In this document: in pieces, positions 21,455 through 32,573 of the stretch
Layout: the number at the start of each line of letters is the position of its first letter
Position numbering within the stretch: the stretch's first letter is position 1
Assembly (NCBI GenBank): GCA_012735535.1
Contig: JAAYHC010000070.1
Span: 1 to 59,995 of the forward strand
Length of the DNA stretch: 59,995 bases
Source: Bacillota bacterium
GTDB lineage: Bacteria > Bacillota > UBA5301
Direction of reading: 5' to 3'
Position numbers and translations under genes: made by a program
Notes under the pieces: generated by a model
Told to the model about the DNA's origin: nothing
Database searches by the model: none
Seen by the model: the letters and a program-made list of their open reading frames with translations, nothing else

Positions 21455-21484
21455 TTGACAAATCGGCTGCGGCTGTGCGATAAT
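21455..21484 (+). promoter_or_regulatory. Sigma-A-type promoter for the pyr operon
   Basis: TTGACA (21455-21460), 18-nt spacer, GATAAT (21479-21484). Confidence 0.65.
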
Positions 21485-21503
21485 ATTTGGGATAAGCCTT
21501 TAA

Positions 21504-21523
21504 GGCAGTCCGAGAGGCTGGCA
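21504..21523 (+). promoter_or_regulatory. PyrR-binding-loop-like element 1
   Basis: GGCAGTCCGAGAGGCTGGCA fits the AGTCCNGNGAGGCT-type PyrR RNA-binding consensus known from pyr attenuators, with a 1-nt difference in loop length. Confidence 0.7.
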
Positions 21524-21553
21524 AGGCACCGATCCCATCTAATATGGAACCTG

Positions 21554-21581
21554 CTCCTTGCCGCTCGGCAAGGAGTTTTTA
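21554..21581 (+). terminator. Intrinsic terminator in the pyr leader (attenuator)
   Basis: CTCCTTGCC-gctc-GGCAAGGAG followed by TTTTTA; lies between PyrR-like element 1 and pyrB. Confidence 0.8.
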
Positions 21582-21593
21582 CTATCCTTTAAG

Positions 21594-21611
21594 CGCAGTC
21601 CGGAGAGGCTG
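21594..21611 (+). promoter_or_regulatory. PyrR-binding-loop-like element 2, adjacent to the pyrB Shine-Dalgarno
   Basis: CGCAGTCCGGAGAGGCTGCA immediately followed by AAAGGAGG and ATG at 21631. Confidence 0.75.
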
Positions 21612-21630
21612 CAAAGGAGGTCAATCGTCA

Positions 21631-22527
21631 ATGTCCAACTCTCTTCTCGGCATGGCCGAGCTGACTCGTGACCAGATCAATCACTTACTGGAGCGGACCA
21701 GGTTCTGGCAAGAGCACTGGCAAGCTCCGCCCCAAGTCCTAGCCAACCGCACCATCGCCAACTTGTTCTTTGAACCGAGTACCCGAACCCGCTTCTCTTT
21801 CGAGATGGCAGCCAAGCGCATGGGAGCTCACGTGCTGAACTTTATGGAGTCGGCCTCGAGCACCACCAAGGGCGAAAGCCTCTACGATACCGTGAAAACC
21901 CTCGAAGCCATGGGCTTTGACGCCGTGGTGATCCGGCATAAGGAAAATGGGATCGTCCACAGTTTGGCCTCTTTGGTCGATGTTCCCCTCATTAATGCGG
22001 GCACCGGCACCACCGAACACCCGACCCAGTGTCTCTTAGACCTCTATACCATCTCCCAGCACTTTGGTACGGTCAAAGGCATAACCGTAGCCATTATCGG
22101 AGACATCTTGCACTCACGGGTGGCGATGTCCCACTTGGCCGCCCTGCCCAAGATGGGGGCCAGGGTGATTATCAGCGGTCCACGCCACCTGCTGCCCACC
22201 GAAGTGCTCGGCCCCATCGAGTTCTGGCCGATCGACCAAGCCGTCGCCGAAGCCGATGTCGTCATGATGCTCCGCTTACAACTGGAACGCTTTTCCGACC
22301 TAGCCCTGAGCGTCGACCAATACCACCGTGATTACGGTTTGACCGAAAAACGGGCCAAGATGATGCGCCCCGGCGCGGTCATTATGCACCCCGGGCCGGT
22401 CAACCGCGGGGTCGAAATTGCCGGCTCCTTAATCGAATGTGAGCGTTCCTTAATCAATCGGCAGGTCGCTAACGGCGTTCTGACTAGAATGGCCATTTTA
22501 GAATGGGTTATCCAAGGAGAGAGTTAG
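21631..22527 (+). CDS. pyrB: Aspartate carbamoyltransferase catalytic subunit
   Basis: FFEPSTRTRFSFEMAAKRMGAHVLNF; NAGTGTTEHPTQCLLDLYTI; HPGPVNRGVEI. The track start (21544) is replaced by ATG 21631 preceded by AAAGGAGG. Confidence 0.95.
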   Translation: MSNSLLGMAELTRDQINHLLERTRFWQEHWQAPPQVLANRTIANLFFEPSTRTRFSFEMAAKRMGAHVLNFMESASSTTKGESLYDTVKTLEAMGFDAVVIRHKENGIVHSLASLVDVPLINAGTGTTEHPTQCLLDLYTISQHFGTVKGITVAIIGDILHSRVAMSHLAALPKMGARVIISGPRHLLPTEVLGPIEFWPIDQAVAEADVVMMLRLQLERFSDLALSVDQYHRDYGLTEKRAKMMRPGAVIMHPGPVNRGVEIAGSLIECERSLINRQVANGVLTRMAILEWVIQGES

Positions 22528-22532
22528 ATCAG

Positions 22533-23788
22533 ATGGGCATCCTCTTCTCCCAAGTTAAACTCGCCCGGCCGGAACAAAACCGCTGCTGGGATGTACTGAT
22601 CATCGGCCGGGAGATCGTTGCCATTGCCCCACAGCTCCAAGCGGAGGGACAACTGGTGATCCCGGGCAACGGGCGGCTGTTAGTTCCCGGTTTCGTCGAT
22701 CTCCACTGCCACCTACGCGAACCCGGATTCGAGAACAAAGAGACCATCGCCTCCGGGACTCGCGCTGCGGCCAAAGGTGGTTTTACCACCGTTTGCGCGA
22801 TGCCTAATACCGCCCCGCCGCCGGATACGCCTGAACGACTCCACGCCATCGCCGAACGGATCGCCAAATCGGCGGTCATTCCGGTTAAGCTCGTGGCCGC
22901 AGCTACGATAGGGCGCGCCGGCCGCGAAGCTACCGATGCCGGCGCACTCAAAGCTGCCGGAGCCGTAGCCCTTTCCGATGATGGTTCGGGCATCCAAGAC
23001 CGTACGGTGCTGTCTGCGGTTCTGTCCCGCTGCGCCGCAGCCGGTCTGCCCTATTTTTCTCACTGCGAAGATGAGAGTCTGTCTGCAGGCGGGATCTTCC
23101 ATGACTCATGGCCGATAGCGGCCGAAACTACTGCCCTGGCCCGCGAATTATCGGTCGTCAAAGAGACCGGGGCGGCGTATCACCTCTGCCACACCAGTAG
23201 CGGCGAATCGGTCAGCTTGCTCGAAGAAGCCAAGAGCTTAGGCCTCGCGGTAACCGCCGAAGTTACCCCGCATCACCTTGTGCTAGCCACCGAAGATATT
23301 CCGGACTGGACCGGTCTGTATAAAGTCAATCCTCCATTGCGCCCGCGGGCGGAGGTTGAGGCCTTAATCGCCGGGTTGAATCGGGAGATTATTGATTGCA
23401 TCGCCACCGACCATGCGCCGCATACCGCTGCCGAAAAGGCCTTACCGGCTGATGAAGCACCGTTTGGTTTTAGCGGCCTGGAAGTGGCCTTTGCTGCTTT
23501 ATATACTAAGCTGGTGAAAAAGGGCCGATTGCGGATGGAGCGCTTACTGAGCGCACTCTGCCGCGAGCCGCGCAGGATGCTCGGGCAATACTGTCCGGAG
23601 CTCGGCTTGAAGCCGGGCGACCCCGCCGACCTGACCCTGCTCGATCTGGACAAGACGCAAGTTGTGACCGCGGAAAGCTTGGTCTCGCAGGGCAAAAACA
23701 CCCCGTTTATCGGCCACATCCTCACCGGTTGGCCGCAGTTAACGATGGTTAACGGGGAAATCATCTGGTCTGATAAGGAGTTTGGTCG

Positions 23789-23792
<4 letters not shown>
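22533..23792 (+). CDS. pyrC: Dihydroorotase
   Basis: VPGFVDLHCHLREPGFENKETIASGTRAAAKGGFTTVCAMPNT; CIATDHAPHTAAEKA. Start ATG 22533. Confidence 0.95.
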
Positions 23793-25502
<1,710 letters not shown>

Positions 25503-25520
25503 ATAACGGGAGGATCGGCC

Positions 25521-26219
25521 ATGAAGCCAATGGATAAAATCATCTTAGCCCTCGACTTTCCCAACCTAGCCGCGGCTGAGCAGTGTCTGGCACAACTGCC
25601 TGAACTAACCTGGGTCAAGGTCGGTATGGAGCTCTTTTACTCGGAAGGTCCACAAATCGTCCGTACCCTAAAAGATCGCGGCTACAAGGTCTTCTTAGAC
25701 CTGAAACTACATGATATTCCCAACACCGTCTACAGCGCCACCAAATCCTTACTGGGTCTGGGTGCTGATATGCTGAACTACCACGTCGCCGGAGGCCGGG
25801 CGATGCTCGCCGCCGCCGTCCAGGCCGGTACGGAAACGCCCGGAAAGCGACCAATCCTCCTGGGGGTTACCCAGCTGACCAGCACCGACCAGGTCACTCT
25901 GGAAAAGGAGATCGGCATCACCCGTCCCTTGGGCGAAGTCGTGCTCGCTTATGCTCAGTTGGCCAAAGAGAGCGGGCTACATGGCGTGGTTTGCTCGGCT
26001 TTGGAAAGCAGGGCGATCAAAGACCACTGTGGCGCCGAGTTTATCACGGTGACTCCGGGTATCCGCCTCGCGGCGGAGGATGCTCAAGACCAAAAACGGG
26101 TGGTTACCCCGAAACAAGCCAGCGCCAGCGGGAGCGATTTTCTGGTAATCGGCCGTCCCCTCACCAAGGCGGCCGAACCCGCAGCTGTTTGGGAAGAAAT
26201 CAAAAAACAATTACTTTAA
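25521..26219 (+). CDS. pyrF: Orotidine 5'-phosphate decarboxylase
   Basis: DLKLHDIPNTVYSATKSLLGLGADMLNYHVAGG; TPGIRLAAEDAQDQKRVVTP. Confidence 0.95.
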   Translation: MKPMDKIILALDFPNLAAAEQCLAQLPELTWVKVGMELFYSEGPQIVRTLKDRGYKVFLDLKLHDIPNTVYSATKSLLGLGADMLNYHVAGGRAMLAAAVQAGTETPGKRPILLGVTQLTSTDQVTLEKEIGITRPLGEVVLAYAQLAKESGLHGVVCSALESRAIKDHCGAEFITVTPGIRLAAEDAQDQKRVVTPKQASASGSDFLVIGRPLTKAAEPAAVWEEIKKQLL

Positions 26220-26237
26220 CCTGAGGGGGAATACTTG

Positions 26238-26810
26238 ATGCAAAATCAGGAGCTATGGCAGCTATTAGAAGAAACGGGGGTCTACACCACCGGACATTTT
26301 CAACTCTCCTCCGGTCGCCATTCCGGGGAGTACCTGCAATGTGCCCGTTTATTACAGTGGCCGGACAAGACCGAGCTGGTCGCCAGGGCCATGGCTGATC
26401 GTTTAGCCGGTCTGTGCCCGGATACGGTTATCGGTCCTGCCCTCGGGGGGATAATCATCGCCTATGAGCTCGCCCGCGCTTTGGGAGCCCGGGCCATTTT
26501 TGCCGAACGCGCTGCCGACAATCAAATGGCTCTGCGCCGCGGGTTTACCCTCCGGCCGGGTGAGAAAGTCTTGGTCGTTGAAGATGTCGTCACCACCGGC
26601 GGTTCGGTCCGGGAGGTCTTGGATCTCCTGGGCGGACAGGAAGTAGAAGTGGTCGGCGTCACCTCGATCATCGACCGCAGCGACGGCGAGGTCGATTTCG
26701 GCGTGCCTTTCTTCCCCCTCATCACGATGCCCGTACGTTCCTACCCTCCACAAGAGTGTCCGTTGTGCCAGGCCGGCCTCCCGGTGACCAAACCGGGCAG
26801 TCGCAAGTAG
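26238..26810 (+). CDS. pyrE: Orotate phosphoribosyltransferase
   Basis: FQLSSGRHSGEYLQCARLLQ; VLVVEDVVTTGGSVREVLDLL (PRPP-binding motif). Confidence 0.95.
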   Translation: MQNQELWQLLEETGVYTTGHFQLSSGRHSGEYLQCARLLQWPDKTELVARAMADRLAGLCPDTVIGPALGGIIIAYELARALGARAIFAERAADNQMALRRGFTLRPGEKVLVVEDVVTTGGSVREVLDLLGGQEVEVVGVTSIIDRSDGEVDFGVPFFPLITMPVRSYPPQECPLCQAGLPVTKPGSRK

Positions 26811-26827
26811 GTATAAAACCGGCCCGC

Positions 26828-26856
26828 TTGACAAAAATAGGCAGAAGAAATATAAT
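26828..26856 (+). promoter_or_regulatory. Consensus sigma-A promoter for hsp20
   Basis: TTGACA, 17-nt spacer, TATAAT (exact consensus). Confidence 0.8.
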
Positions 26857-26898
26857 ATAGTCAGACAAAGGTCAAACTTGCGAAACGGAGGGATTAGT

Positions 26899-27318
26899 AT
26901 GCATCATCTGATGAGAAGGCATCGTTGGCCGCTGCAGGAGTTTAAGCGCCTGTTAGACTCGCCGTTTTTCTCGGACTTTGCCGACTTTTGGGAGCGTCCC
27001 TTCCCGGCTACAGATGTTAAAGACCTCAAAGACAGCATCGAAGTGACCATGGATTTGCCAGGGTTTGAAAAAGATCAGATCAATATCGAATACATCAACA
27101 ATTACCTCATCGTCTCCGGCGGCACGGAAAGTGTAACCAAAGTCGAAGACAAAGACTTTTTCCGCCAGGAGCGCTACTCAGGCTCGTTCCGTCGGGAAAT
27201 TGCCTTGCCGGGCGAAGTTGATTTTGCCCAAGCCAAGGCTAGCTTCAAAAACGGTGTTCTCACCGTTGTTTTACCGAAAACCGGTCAGAGCAGAGCCAAT
27301 CGTATCGAAATCGAATAG
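26899..27318 (+). CDS. Hsp20/alpha-crystallin small heat-shock protein
   Basis: PATDVKDLKDSIEVTMDLPGFEKDQINIEYINNYLIVSGG...GSFRREIALPGEVDFAQAKASFKNGVLTVVLPKT. Confidence 0.93.
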   Translation: MHHLMRRHRWPLQEFKRLLDSPFFSDFADFWERPFPATDVKDLKDSIEVTMDLPGFEKDQINIEYINNYLIVSGGTESVTKVEDKDFFRQERYSGSFRREIALPGEVDFAQAKASFKNGVLTVVLPKTGQSRANRIEIE

Positions 27319-27351
27319 TTTGTTCGGAACCGTCTTTTACGGACGCTCCAC

Positions 27352-27375
27352 AGGCCCGTTTGGGCCTTCTTTTTT
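27352..27375 (+). terminator. Intrinsic terminator after hsp20
   Basis: AGGCCC-gttt-GGGCCT followed by TCTTTTTTT. Confidence 0.8.
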
Positions 27376-27463
27376 TGTCTTTTTCCGCCGAAAGCTGAAA
27401 CCATTTCGACCCTTTCGGACGTTATAACAACAAGTAATCTTTAGTGTTAAGGAGTGGAATGAT

Positions 27464-28027
27464 TTGGTCGAGAAGCGAGATCTCGTGCTGCAGAAGAAGA
27501 GTTCCAAGCGCACCCATCTCTTGTTAATCGCCGGAATACTCGTCTTAGCCGCGGTTGCGATTTTTAGTTTTGCCAACGTAAACAAGCAGACAGTTGCCCC
27601 GCTGCCGTATGCAACCATTCTGGCACCCCAGAACTATCAGCAACAACGGGTTGCTCAAACGCCGGTACAGGCAGTAGTCACCGGCGGGACGATCCAAATC
27701 CCGTTACAAGCAATTGAGGCCAACAAATTCATCATCACCACTTATGCCGGCGGCGGGCGGTCGCTCAAACTGACCTCCTACATCGCTCCTTCCGGTAAAG
27801 TCATCACGGCCGTGAGCATCTGTGAGCCATGTCGCTCCGAGACTTTCCACATCGCCGGAAACCAATTGGTTTGTAACGCTTGTGGTACCAAATGGGACCT
27901 CGAAACGCTGAAGGGCATCTCCGGAGGCTGTCTGAACTATCCGCCCGACGTGCTGGAAAGCACCCTCGAGAACGGAAACATCGTGATCGCCGAAAGCCTT
28001 GTCGCCAATTGGCAGCCGCGAGTATAG
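27464..28027 (+). CDS. DUF2318-type membrane-anchored Cys-rich protein (predicted iron transport accessory)
   Basis: N-terminal TM; ITAVSICEPCRSETFHIAGNQLVCNACGTKWDLETLKGISGGC. TTG start with AAGGAG upstream. Confidence 0.75.
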   Translation: MVEKRDLVLQKKSSKRTHLLLIAGILVLAAVAIFSFANVNKQTVAPLPYATILAPQNYQQQRVAQTPVQAVVTGGTIQIPLQAIEANKFIITTYAGGGRSLKLTSYIAPSGKVITAVSICEPCRSETFHIAGNQLVCNACGTKWDLETLKGISGGCLNYPPDVLESTLENGNIVIAESLVANWQPRV

Positions 28028-28037
28028 GAGAAATGTT

Positions 28038-29195
28038 ATGCGCTTGAGCCACATCGCTTACAGCAATCTCAAACGCCGCAGAGCCAAGACACTCTTTTCC
28101 GTGGTCAGCTTGGCCATGGGTGTAGCGGTCTTCGTTGCCCTCCAGGCGATTAGCGGGACACTCCAAGCTGATCTCGCCCACCAACTGGATCAATATGGCG
28201 CCAACCTCGTGATCGTTCCGAAATCTGATTCGCTGAGTTTGACGTATGGCGGGATAACCGTCGGCCAAGTCGGTTTCGGCCAACACCAGCTGGCCATGGA
28301 TGTGCTCGACAGTATCGGCCGGATTCACGATGCCGACAGCATCAGCGTTGTTTCACCGAAAGTGGTCGGTGCTGCGCCCACCGATAGCGGTGAGGTTCTA
28401 GTCGTCGGTATTGACTTTGCTCAAGAGTTCGCCTTGAAAAAATGGTGGAGCCTGACCGCCGGGCGACGCCCCGCCGACTCCACCGAGGTAATTTTGGGCT
28501 CCGAAGCCGCCAATAAGCTCGCCAAAGCACCTGGAGATCAGTTGCAACTCGGCAGCAACATGCTCTCGGTAGCCGGGATTCTCGCGGAGACCGGCTCCCA
28601 GGATGACCAGGCCATCTTTTTAGAGCTCTCCACAGCCCAAAACCTACTCAACATGCCCGGCCAACTGAGTCTGGTCGAAATCGCCGCACTCTGCACCACT
28701 TGTCCGATCGATGAGATCGCCGCCCAATTGAGCCAGGTAATTCCCGTAGCCAGGGTCACCCCATTAAAAGAGGCGGTCGCGACCAGAGAAGCGATGACCG
28801 GCCGCTTGGCGACCTTTGCCACCGCCATCTCGGTGTTGGTCATCATCATTAGCTCACTGGTCGTTTTGACAACAGTGCTGAGTTCGGTGAACGACCGGAC
28901 GCGCGAAATCGGCATTCTGCGGGCAATCGGATTTCGGCAAAGTCACGTGGCCCAGATCATTTTGCTCGAAGCGGTGGTGGTTGGGCTTTTAGGCGGAGTC
29001 TTCGGCACCATCTTGGGGTATGCGGGCTATCAGGCGGGAATTAACGCCTTGGCCGCTGATGCTGCTACCCGTTTCTCCGTAGGCCTGATCAGTTGGCCCG
29101 TCGTCGTCGCAATCGGGCTTTCCGTCTCCGCTAGCATCCCCGGGGTCATCAAGGCCACCCGCTTGGAGCCGGTCGAAGCCCTCAGAGTTTTGTAA
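28038..29195 (+). CDS. ABC transporter permease, FtsX/MacB-like
   Basis: N-terminal TM + MacB-type periplasmic domain + three C-terminal TMs; RTREIGILRAIGFRQSHVAQIILLEAVVVGLLGG. Start ATG 28038. Confidence 0.9.
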   Translation: MRLSHIAYSNLKRRRAKTLFSVVSLAMGVAVFVALQAISGTLQADLAHQLDQYGANLVIVPKSDSLSLTYGGITVGQVGFGQHQLAMDVLDSIGRIHDADSISVVSPKVVGAAPTDSGEVLVVGIDFAQEFALKKWWSLTAGRRPADSTEVILGSEAANKLAKAPGDQLQLGSNMLSVAGILAETGSQDDQAIFLELSTAQNLLNMPGQLSLVEIAALCTTCPIDEIAAQLSQVIPVARVTPLKEAVATREAMTGRLATFATAISVLVIIISSLVVLTTVLSSVNDRTREIGILRAIGFRQSHVAQIILLEAVVVGLLGGVFGTILGYAGYQAGINALAADAATRFSVGLISWPVVVAIGLSVSASIPGVIKATRLEPVEALRVL

Positions 29196-29208
29196 TGGAG
29201 GAAGCGCG

Positions 29209-29880
29209 ATGTCGATTTTAGTTAAAGCAGAGCGAATCAGTAAGGTCTACCAGACGGGTGCAGTCACCACGACCGCGCTGCGCGGGATCAATCTCTCGGT
29301 TGCCAAAGGCGAGTACCTCTCCATCATGGGACCTTCCGGGTCAGGAAAGAGCACCCTGCTCAGTATCATCGGCGGGCTTTGCCAACCAACGCAAGGCGTC
29401 TTGGAAGTGGACGGTTTCAATGTCTATGAGTTGCCCACCGAAAAACTGGCTGATTACCGGCGTGAATACATTGGCTTTGTTTTTCAACAGTTTCAGTTGA
29501 TTCCGTACTTGACCGCCTTGGAAAATGTGATGCTTCCGTTGGTAGCAGCGGGGCGGACCGGGCGTGAGCAACAGGCGGCAGCCATTGAAGTACTGGAAAA
29601 AGTCGGTCTCATTAACAAGATCGACCGACTGCCGAGCCAGCTCTCGGGCGGTGAACAAGAGCGGGTGGCGATCGCCCGGGCGATCGTGAATAAACCGCCG
29701 ATCATTCTGGCTGACGAGCCCACCGGGGCCTTAGATTCACAGACAACCGAAGAGATACTTGAGCTCCTGGCCCAGTTACATGCGGAGGGGCAAACGATCA
29801 TCGTCATTACCCATAACCCTCTTGTGGCCGCACGAGCCGACCGCGTTGTCAGAATCATCGACGGAATGATCGCCGACTAA
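29209..29880 (+). CDS. ABC transporter ATP-binding protein, LolD/MacB family
   Basis: GPSGSGKST (Walker A), LSGGEQERVAIARAI (signature), ILADEPTGALD (Walker B). Confidence 0.95.
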   Translation: MSILVKAERISKVYQTGAVTTTALRGINLSVAKGEYLSIMGPSGSGKSTLLSIIGGLCQPTQGVLEVDGFNVYELPTEKLADYRREYIGFVFQQFQLIPYLTALENVMLPLVAAGRTGREQQAAAIEVLEKVGLINKIDRLPSQLSGGEQERVAIARAIVNKPPIILADEPTGALDSQTTEEILELLAQLHAEGQTIIVITHNPLVAARADRVVRIIDGMIAD

Positions 29881-31340
29881 CTGACCGCCAGTTTTTGTAT
29901 ATACTTCTGCACGGGAGCCGGTATCTTGCCGGCTCCGGCGAAATGAGCCTTGAGGAACGAGCTGGACAGCATTTTCCTGAGGGAATTAATCAGGTAGCGC
30001 CGGTTGAAATCATCCGACATCGCCTCCCACTTGGGGAGTTTTTGCAGATAAAACTGGCGGTAACAATTCAGCATTTCCTGCTCCAATTCTTTGATCGACA
30101 GCCGCTCCGGTTTGATCACCGGGGTCACCAGATTATATTGACTATAGTCGAAGCTGACGATATGCGGTTTGAGTTCCGCATACATATCAGCGTATGGCCA
30201 GGGCGCCAGCATCAAAAAATGGGCAAAATCCGGATCATACTCGATGGCTTGGGCCAACGTCCGGGCAATTGACTGCTTAGTCTCCTCCGGGGTCCCGAGA
30301 ATAAATGATGTTTCGGAGATGATACCGGCTTGGCGCAGTATGCGCAGCGCCTCCTTGCTCTCTTCTACTTTAATGTTTTTCTTAAACCGGTCGAGCCCGT
30401 CCTGGGAAGCCGCTTCTACGCCGACATAAATGTGAATGACCCCGGCCTGCTTGTATTTGTACATGATATCCGCATCACGAACGATATCTTCTACCCGGGT
30501 CTCCATCAAGATGTAAATCGGCCGCTGTAACGCGATAATCCCGTCCAGAATCTCTTCCCAGCGGGCTCGATCCTTCGTTGGGAACTCGTCACCGAACATG
30601 AAGACATTAACCCCAAAGTCGGCATTGAGTCTGGCAATCTCGGCGACAACATTCTGCGGACTACGCCCGCGCCATTGGCGTTCCCAGAATTTCTGCTGTG
30701 AACAGAAACCGCACTCTTCACTGCAGCCCCGCGATGAACTGAGCACCGCCAAAGTGGAACCCGGAATCATGAAGTAGGTGTAGTCAGCCCAATTGAGCAG
30801 GTCCCAGGCCGGCTGGAGTTGGTCAAGTTCGCTACTGGTCATTTGCGTCCGTTTGGGGGTCACAACCAGTTTTCCATCACGCAGAAAGGCCAATCCCGGA
30901 ATGGCCGCTGCATCCTCTTGCGCACTTAGGCAATCGGCTAATTCAACGATGGTCCGCTCTCCTTCACCGCGGATGACGTAGTCAACAGCCGCAGCATGTC
31001 GGGTCAATACCTCCGCATACAGCAAAGTCGGATGGATTCCGCCGAAGACGGTGGTAATCTTGGGGTCAAGCCGCTTGACGGCGGTCAAAACCTCAATCGC
31101 CGCCGGGTACGCGGGTGTGAATGCGGTTAAGCCGACGAGATCCGGTTGCTCCCGGCGCACTCGTTCGACAATCTGAGTGAGATCATGATTGAGAGTCATC
31201 GCATCATAGATGACCGGTTCATGGCCCGCCCTTCTTAGCTCACCGGCTAAGTAGACGTAATTTACCGGGGTCCAACGACCGGCAATCTCTAAAATCCCAC
31301 AATGATACGGCGGGGTAATCAACAATATTTTCAACCCCAT
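29877..31340 (-). CDS. B12-binding domain radical SAM protein, BchE-like
   Basis: N-terminal cobalamin-binding-like fold (VFGGIHPTLLYAEVL), radical SAM SSSRGCSEECGFCSQQKFWERQWRGRSP. Confidence 0.85.
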   Translation of the reverse strand: MGLKILLITPPYHCGILEIAGRWTPVNYVYLAGELRRAGHEPVIYDAMTLNHDLTQIVERVRREQPDLVGLTAFTPAYPAAIEVLTAVKRLDPKITTVFGGIHPTLLYAEVLTRHAAAVDYVIRGEGERTIVELADCLSAQEDAAAIPGLAFLRDGKLVVTPKRTQMTSSELDQLQPAWDLLNWADYTYFMIPGSTLAVLSSSRGCSEECGFCSQQKFWERQWRGRSPQNVVAEIARLNADFGVNVFMFGDEFPTKDRARWEEILDGIIALQRPIYILMETRVEDIVRDADIMYKYKQAGVIHIYVGVEAASQDGLDRFKKNIKVEESKEALRILRQAGIISETSFILGTPEETKQSIARTLAQAIEYDPDFAHFLMLAPWPYADMYAELKPHIVSFDYSQYNLVTPVIKPERLSIKELEQEMLNCYRQFYLQKLPKWEAMSDDFNRRYLINSLRKMLSSSFLKAHFAGAGKIPAPVQKYIQKLAVS

Positions 31341-31342
31341 AT

Positions 31343-31723
31343 TTAGGCCTCCTTTCCGTGGTCAGGCCGGTTACGGTATCGCCGGCTAATTCGAGATTGC
31401 AACACAGCTCCGCTGATCGCAATCGCAGCCAACAAGATGTGCTTAACTACGAGAGCGGCTACTTGGCCGCGCCCGGCTGCCGGTAGCCATTCGTATTCAT
31501 AATAGTTGACGGTCCGGATCACTCCGCCGATGATAATCCATGCCCAGGCTGCCCAGGCCACTTTCCGCATTCGCTCGACAACCTGTTTAACCAAGGCGGT
31601 ATGCGCATGGCTCAGGGCGCTATTGGCCTGATCGACCCACCAGGTTAGCAGCATGGCACTAAACAGCAAGCCGACGGCCAGATCATGAAAATAGTTGCTG
31701 AGCATCACCAAAATCGCCGTCAT
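31343..31723 (-). CDS. Small polytopic membrane protein (about 4 TM) coupled to the cytochrome biogenesis genes
   Basis: ATG 31723 overlaps the upstream stop (ATGA); MTAILVMLSNYFHDLAVGLLFSAMLLTWWV...VVKHILLAAIAISGAVL, with His in TM contexts. Confidence 0.65.
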   Translation of the reverse strand: MTAILVMLSNYFHDLAVGLLFSAMLLTWWVDQANSALSHAHTALVKQVVERMRKVAWAAWAWIIIGGVIRTVNYYEYEWLPAAGRGQVAALVVKHILLAAIAISGAVLQSRISRRYRNRPDHGKEA

Positions 31724-32562
31724 GCCGCTCGCCTCCGGCTGCTCTGATACTGCTGCACAAGCATCGCCAGGAGCAGGCCTAGACATAAGAGAGCTAAACC
31801 TAGGTAGAGAAGGTTCAGCCCGGCTCGACAGGTCACCGCAAAACGCAACCAATACCGATAACCAGGAACATTCAGCGTATACTCGCCAATTTGCACGGGT
31901 CCGGCGCCCACCGGTACGCGCTCGGCGACACCTGTCTCCGGCAAGGTAAAGACAAAGACCGGATTGGTAGGGGTTAAACTGTTGTTCACCAGTTCACCGC
32001 GGACGGTCCGGGCCGCCGGATAAAACGAGACCAGAAACTCAAGCTCGCCAGGGGTAAAACGGTCGACTTTTCTCGCCTGTTTGTCTAGGATATCGAGTTT
32101 GGGTGCTCCTCGCCAGATTAATTCGCCTGCTTGATTAAAAACATCGACCGCCGGCGTAACCCCGATGGAGATTGGGACAAGGTCCAATCTACCCACTCGC
32201 ACCGGATGCCCCCACCCGGCTACCCCTTGGTAGCCCTTATTTTCGTGTTGATCGTACAAGAATAGACCGGCGGCAACTTCCACAATCTCACCACTAGCCG
32301 AATAGCCCAAGGCGAGCTGCTCTAGTTGCAGAGCCCACTGATACTCCGGGTTTGGCCGGCGCCACCCGTAACGCAGCTCTTCATAGCTCCGGTCGGCTTC
32401 GAGCACGGCTTCGCCTTCGGTGAGACGGAAGTAGCCGGTAAAGCGGTAACACAGATAGTACGCCGCCCCGCCGAGCGCAAGCAACAAACCGCCGAAGAGG
32501 AGCAGCACCACAATCTTTTGGGCAGTACCGGCTCGCAGATAACCAATTAACCTACAACGCAT
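31720..32562 (-). CDS. ResB-like cytochrome c biogenesis protein (second copy)
   Basis: TM - YFRLTEGEAVLE - soluble domain - YRYWLRFAVTCRAGLNLLYLGLALLCLG TM; same architecture as 33467-34447. Start ATG 32562; the track start is too long. Confidence 0.65.
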   Translation of the reverse strand: MRCRLIGYLRAGTAQKIVVLLLFGGLLLALGGAAYYLCYRFTGYFRLTEGEAVLEADRSYEELRYGWRRPNPEYQWALQLEQLALGYSASGEIVEVAAGLFLYDQHENKGYQGVAGWGHPVRVGRLDLVPISIGVTPAVDVFNQAGELIWRGAPKLDILDKQARKVDRFTPGELEFLVSFYPAARTVRGELVNNSLTPTNPVFVFTLPETGVAERVPVGAGPVQIGEYTLNVPGYRYWLRFAVTCRAGLNLLYLGLALLCLGLLLAMLVQQYQSSRRRAA

Positions 32563-32573
32563 AGTACAACACC

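Noticed and set aside
21544-21630. N-terminal extension of pyrB in the ORF track
   Set aside because: It runs through the leader terminator and second PyrR-like element; a proper SD and ATG exist at 21613-21633.
29877-31340. Bona fide bacteriochlorophyll gene bchE
   Set aside because: No other photosynthesis genes are visible; only a BchE-like B12/radical SAM family call is justified.
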